45,880 nucleotides of DNA from the NCBI GenBank assembly GCA_020440705.1, contig JAGRNP010000023.1, forward strand, positions 1 to 45,880, in the 5' to 3' direction. The position numbers and the translations under genes are program-made. Every line of letters begins with the position of its first letter. Position 1 is the stretch's first letter. The notes beneath the pieces are model-generated. The model was given only the letters and a program-made list of their open reading frames with translations, did not search any database and was not told the DNA's origin. Below, piece by piece: positions 43,919 through 45,880 of this stretch. This DNA is from a bacterium. GTDB taxonomy: Bacteria > Krumholzibacteriota > Krumholzibacteriia > LZORAL124-64-63.

Positions 43919-45319
43919 TCAGCGGACGTAACCCAGCGAGCGGAGCATTTCCAGCGCGCGGTCGTCGAGGTGGATGTCGGCGACGCCGGCCAGGCCGGCG
44001 GGCAGGTCGCGGGCGATGTGGTTCTCGAGGTCCGCACCCAGGTCGGCGGCCCAGGCCGGCGGCGACGCGGCCAGGTCGTGGTCCTCGGCCGGGTCGGCGG
44101 CCAGGTCGAAGGCGAGGCCCGCGTCCGGAAAGAGCACGTCGCGGATCAGCTTGCGGCGCCCCCGCTGCACCGCCACCTGGAACTCGCCCGGTCGGGGCGC
44201 GACGTCGGCGCCGAGGAGGCGGAAATCGCGCCACTCGGCGAAGACGGGAGTCGGGTCGTCGGCCGCGGCGGCGCGGCGCAGGCTGCGGCCGCGGGCCGTG
44301 GACAGGGGACCGACGCCGAGCAGGTCGCACAGGGTCGGCGCGAGGTCGACCGTCGAGACCGTCGCGGGGCGGCGTTCGCTGCGGCCGAGGCCGGGCCAGT
44401 GGATGAGCATGGGCACGTGCAGGACCTCGTCGCGCAGGCCGTGGTGATTCACGAGCCCGTGCTCCTGCAGATACTCGCCGTGGTCGGAGACGACGGCGAC
44501 GAGGGTCTCGCCGGCCAGGCCCAGTTCGGCCAGAAGATCGACGAGCGCGCCCACGTGGCGGTCGGCCTCGAAGACCTCGGCGCGGTAGGCGGCACGCACG
44601 TCGTCGCGGGGCAGCGCGGCGACGTTCGTCTCGTCGACGATCCCCGCGAAGGCGATGCCGAGGGAGTCGCGGACGCCCGCCGCCGACACGAAGGGCAGAT
44701 GCGGGTCGAAGAGGTGCACCCAGAGGAAGAAGCGGTCGTGGCGGCCGGCGTGGCGCCAGTCGCGCAGCCAGGCCGCGGCGCCGGCGACGACCTCGGCCCC
44801 GTCGGCGCCGCTGTCGTCGTGGCCGAGCTTCGGGATCAGGCTGAACCCGTCGAAGCCCCGACCGAAGCCGAAGCGCGCATCGAGCGGACCGGCCGAGACG
44901 AGCGCGCGCGTGTCGAAGCCGGCCGCGCCGAGATGCTCGGCCAGGGTCACCGAATCGTCGCCGATGGCCAGGCTGCGCGCGCGGTGCCCGTTGTAGATGA
45001 TCCCGTGCCGCGACGGGTCCTGTCCGGTGAGGATCGAGGCGTGCGACGGGCCGGTGAACGGCGCCGTGGCATAGGCGTGCTCGAAGACGAGCGCCTCGGC
45101 GGCGAGGGCGTCCAGCCGCGGCGAGACGGCGTCGGGGAAGCCGTAGCAGCCGAGAAAGTCGGCGCGCAGGGTGTCGATGGTGATGAGCACCAGGTGGCGG
45201 GCGGCCGGGGCCGCGGGACGGTCGCAGCCCGACGGCGCGACCAGCGCGGCCAGGGCGAGCACCAGCGCGAGCAGCCGCCCGCGGCCGGCGCCATCCGGGG
45301 GCGCGGCTAGCCGACCCAT
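43919..45319 (-). CDS. Sulfatase-superfamily hydrolase/phosphotransferase, lipoprotein
   Basis: 466 residues. A hydrophobic segment ends in the lipobox VAPSGC. The alkaline-phosphatase fold is shown by VLITIDTLRADFLGCYG (metal Asp), VSDHGEYLQEHG (Asp-His) and the nucleophile region APFTGPSHASILTG. Classical sulfatases have C/S-x-P-x-R there, modified to formylglycine; here it is T89-x-P-S-H93, so no formylglycine can form. Thr at this site is the nucleophile in phosphoethanolamine and phosphoglycerol transferases. The end, LEMLRSLGYVR, is usual for this lipoprotein subgroup. Its start overlaps the NIPSNAP-like gene by 13 bp. Confidence 0.85.
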   Translation of the reverse strand: MGRLAAPPDGAGRGRLLALVLALAALVAPSGCDRPAAPAARHLVLITIDTLRADFLGCYGFPDAVSPRLDALAAEALVFEHAYATAPFTGPSHASILTGQDPSRHGIIYNGHRARSLAIGDDSVTLAEHLGAAGFDTRALVSAGPLDARFGFGRGFDGFSLIPKLGHDDSGADGAEVVAGAAAWLRDWRHAGRHDRFFLWVHLFDPHLPFVSAAGVRDSLGIAFAGIVDETNVAALPRDDVRAAYRAEVFEADRHVGALVDLLAELGLAGETLVAVVSDHGEYLQEHGLVNHHGLRDEVLHVPMLIHWPGLGRSERRPATVSTVDLAPTLCDLLGVGPLSTARGRSLRRAAAADDPTPVFAEWRDFRLLGADVAPRPGEFQVAVQRGRRKLIRDVLFPDAGLAFDLAADPAEDHDLAASPPAWAADLGADLENHIARDLPAGLAGVADIHLDDRALEMLRSLGYVR

Positions 45320-45603
45320 TGGACGAAGCGCGTCTCGATGGACACGATGAGCCCGGCCGGGTCGGGCGCCAGGGCCCGCCGGGCGGGCGAGGCGTGGAAG
45401 GCGGCGTCGGCCGCGTCCCAGGCCGCACGGTCGCCGGCGAAGGCCATCAGCCAGGTGAAGCGGTCGGCCTCGGGGTCGGACCAGGCCGCCGGGACCGTGA
45501 AGCCGAGGGACTCGCGGATGGGCCGGATGTGGTCGACGAAGACCCGTTCCCAGTCGGGCCCCGCGCCGGCGACGAGGGTGTAGGTGCGCAGCTGGACGAG
45601 CAA
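45307..45603 (-). CDS. NIPSNAP-like dimeric alpha/beta-barrel protein
   Basis: 98 residues from a TTG start. The sequence VQLRTYTLVAGAGPDWERVF, then HIRPIRESLGFTVPAAWSD, RFTWLMAFAG and a final SIETRFVQWV matches the small NIPSNAP/ferredoxin-like barrel. It has no catalytic residues that I can name. GGAGG (45613-45609) five bases before the TTG at 45603 decides the start; a longer GTG or ATG frame would add a low-complexity extension. It overlaps the sulfatase start by 13 bp and is the first gene of that operon. Confidence 0.65.
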   Translation of the reverse strand: MLVQLRTYTLVAGAGPDWERVFVDHIRPIRESLGFTVPAAWSDPEADRFTWLMAFAGDRAAWDAADAAFHASPARRALAPDPAGLIVSIETRFVQWVG

Positions 45604-45694
45604 GGAGACCTCCGGCGGGGCGGGCGGGCGGCGGACGGACGACGGACCGATTGCGCCGAGTACACCACACCCGTTGCGGCGAGGCAACCGGGTC

Positions 45695-45724
45695 TTGTGG
45701 CCGCGCGGTCGGAGGTGCTATGCT
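45695..45724 (+). promoter_or_regulatory. Promoter candidate for the last gene
   Basis: TTGTGG, 18-bp spacer, TATGCT; the start is expected near 45731, about 42 nt before the ATG at 45773. Confidence 0.4.
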
Positions 45725-45772
45725 CCGGCATCGCGGGATGCTCGCCCAACCCCATGTCCGTAAAGAAGATAA

Positions 45773-45880
45773 ATGATATCGGATCTCATCATCAAGCGAG
45801 CCCTGACCGCCGCATTCCTGCTCCTGACGGCCACCGGCGCCCGGGCCGGCTGGGAGTTCCCGACCCCCTTCAGCCCCGGG
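45773..45880 (+). CDS. N-terminus of an exported protein (cut by the window end)
   Basis: 36 codons are visible: a basic start (MISDLIIKR), a hydrophobic core ALTAAFLLLTATGARA and a likely cleavage before GWEFPTP. That is a complete signal peptide; nothing can be said about function. An alternative ATG at 45754 in another frame gives a charged, unlikely peptide. Confidence 0.55.
   Translation, partial: MISDLIIKRALTAAFLLLTATGARAGWEFPTPFSPG

Overview
This is a 45.9 kb stretch of a very GC-rich (roughly 70%) bacterial chromosome, densely packed with short operons. The organism looks Gram-negative: it has a three-part RND efflux system with an outer-membrane factor, lipoboxes and periplasmic c-type cytochromes. 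Its secreted proteins carry a FlgD-like C-terminal tail (YPNPFNPMTTISF) or dockerin-like repeats. That combination, with tricorn-type proteases, suggests an FCB-group lineage such as Krumholzibacteriota or Eisenbacteria. The lineage is inference only; there is no rRNA or marker gene here to prove it.

Layout. 1-2.0 kb: a membrane glycosyltransferase fragment, a divergent YchF-type P-loop ATPase and a small fibronectin-III anchor protein, all on the minus strand. 2.2-4.6 kb: a secreted beta-helix protein converging on a rhodanese/methyltransferase gene that looks internally deleted. 4.6-9.3 kb: alpha-glucan phosphorylase behind a terminator-like leader hairpin, then an SLC13-type permease. 9.4-13.2 kb: a tricorn-like protease and a winged-helix regulator. 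13.2-13.9 kb: a gene-poor gap with a striking tandem operator. 13.9-21.8 kb: ornithine aminotransferase, a small exported protein, an SGNH hydrolase, and a translationally coupled pair of an M28 metallopeptidase lipoprotein and a second tricorn protease. 21.8-26.9 kb: an AEC transporter, a heme-binding chemoreceptor, a secreted protein, an RDD protein, a PAP2 phosphatase and a CYTH enzyme. 26.9-36.5 kb: a minus-strand run of tetraheme cytochrome, TPR lipoprotein, outer-membrane factor, adaptor, RND pump and a CPA1 antiporter. 36.6-39.6 kb: a D,D-carboxypeptidase, a small membrane protein and a methyltransferase. 39.7-42.8 kb: trpB with a classical attenuator, a MITE-like palindrome, a dockerin-type protein and a methyltransferase. 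42.9-45.9 kb: UspA, DinB, a sulfatase-superfamily lipoprotein, a NIPSNAP-like protein and the start of an exported protein.

The clearest regulatory system is at 40.98-41.17 kb. A sigma70-like promoter is followed by a 24-residue leader peptide with two adjacent Trp codons, then nested hairpins that can form the exclusive 1:2, 2:3 and 3:4 structures of an E. coli-style trp attenuator. They end in a GC-rich hairpin with a T run just before a solitary trpB. Directly upstream sits a 168-bp palindromic element with perfect 22-bp terminal inverted repeats; its end forms the stop codon of the neighbouring gene. Other points of interest are two overlapping TACTTT-N7-AAAGTA palindromes covering a good promoter, the tricorn/exopeptidase coupling, a chemoreceptor with a CxxCH heme motif in its sensor domain, and an RND pump followed 6 nt later by a cation/proton antiporter. 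I saw no tRNA, rRNA, CRISPR array, transposase or prophage gene.
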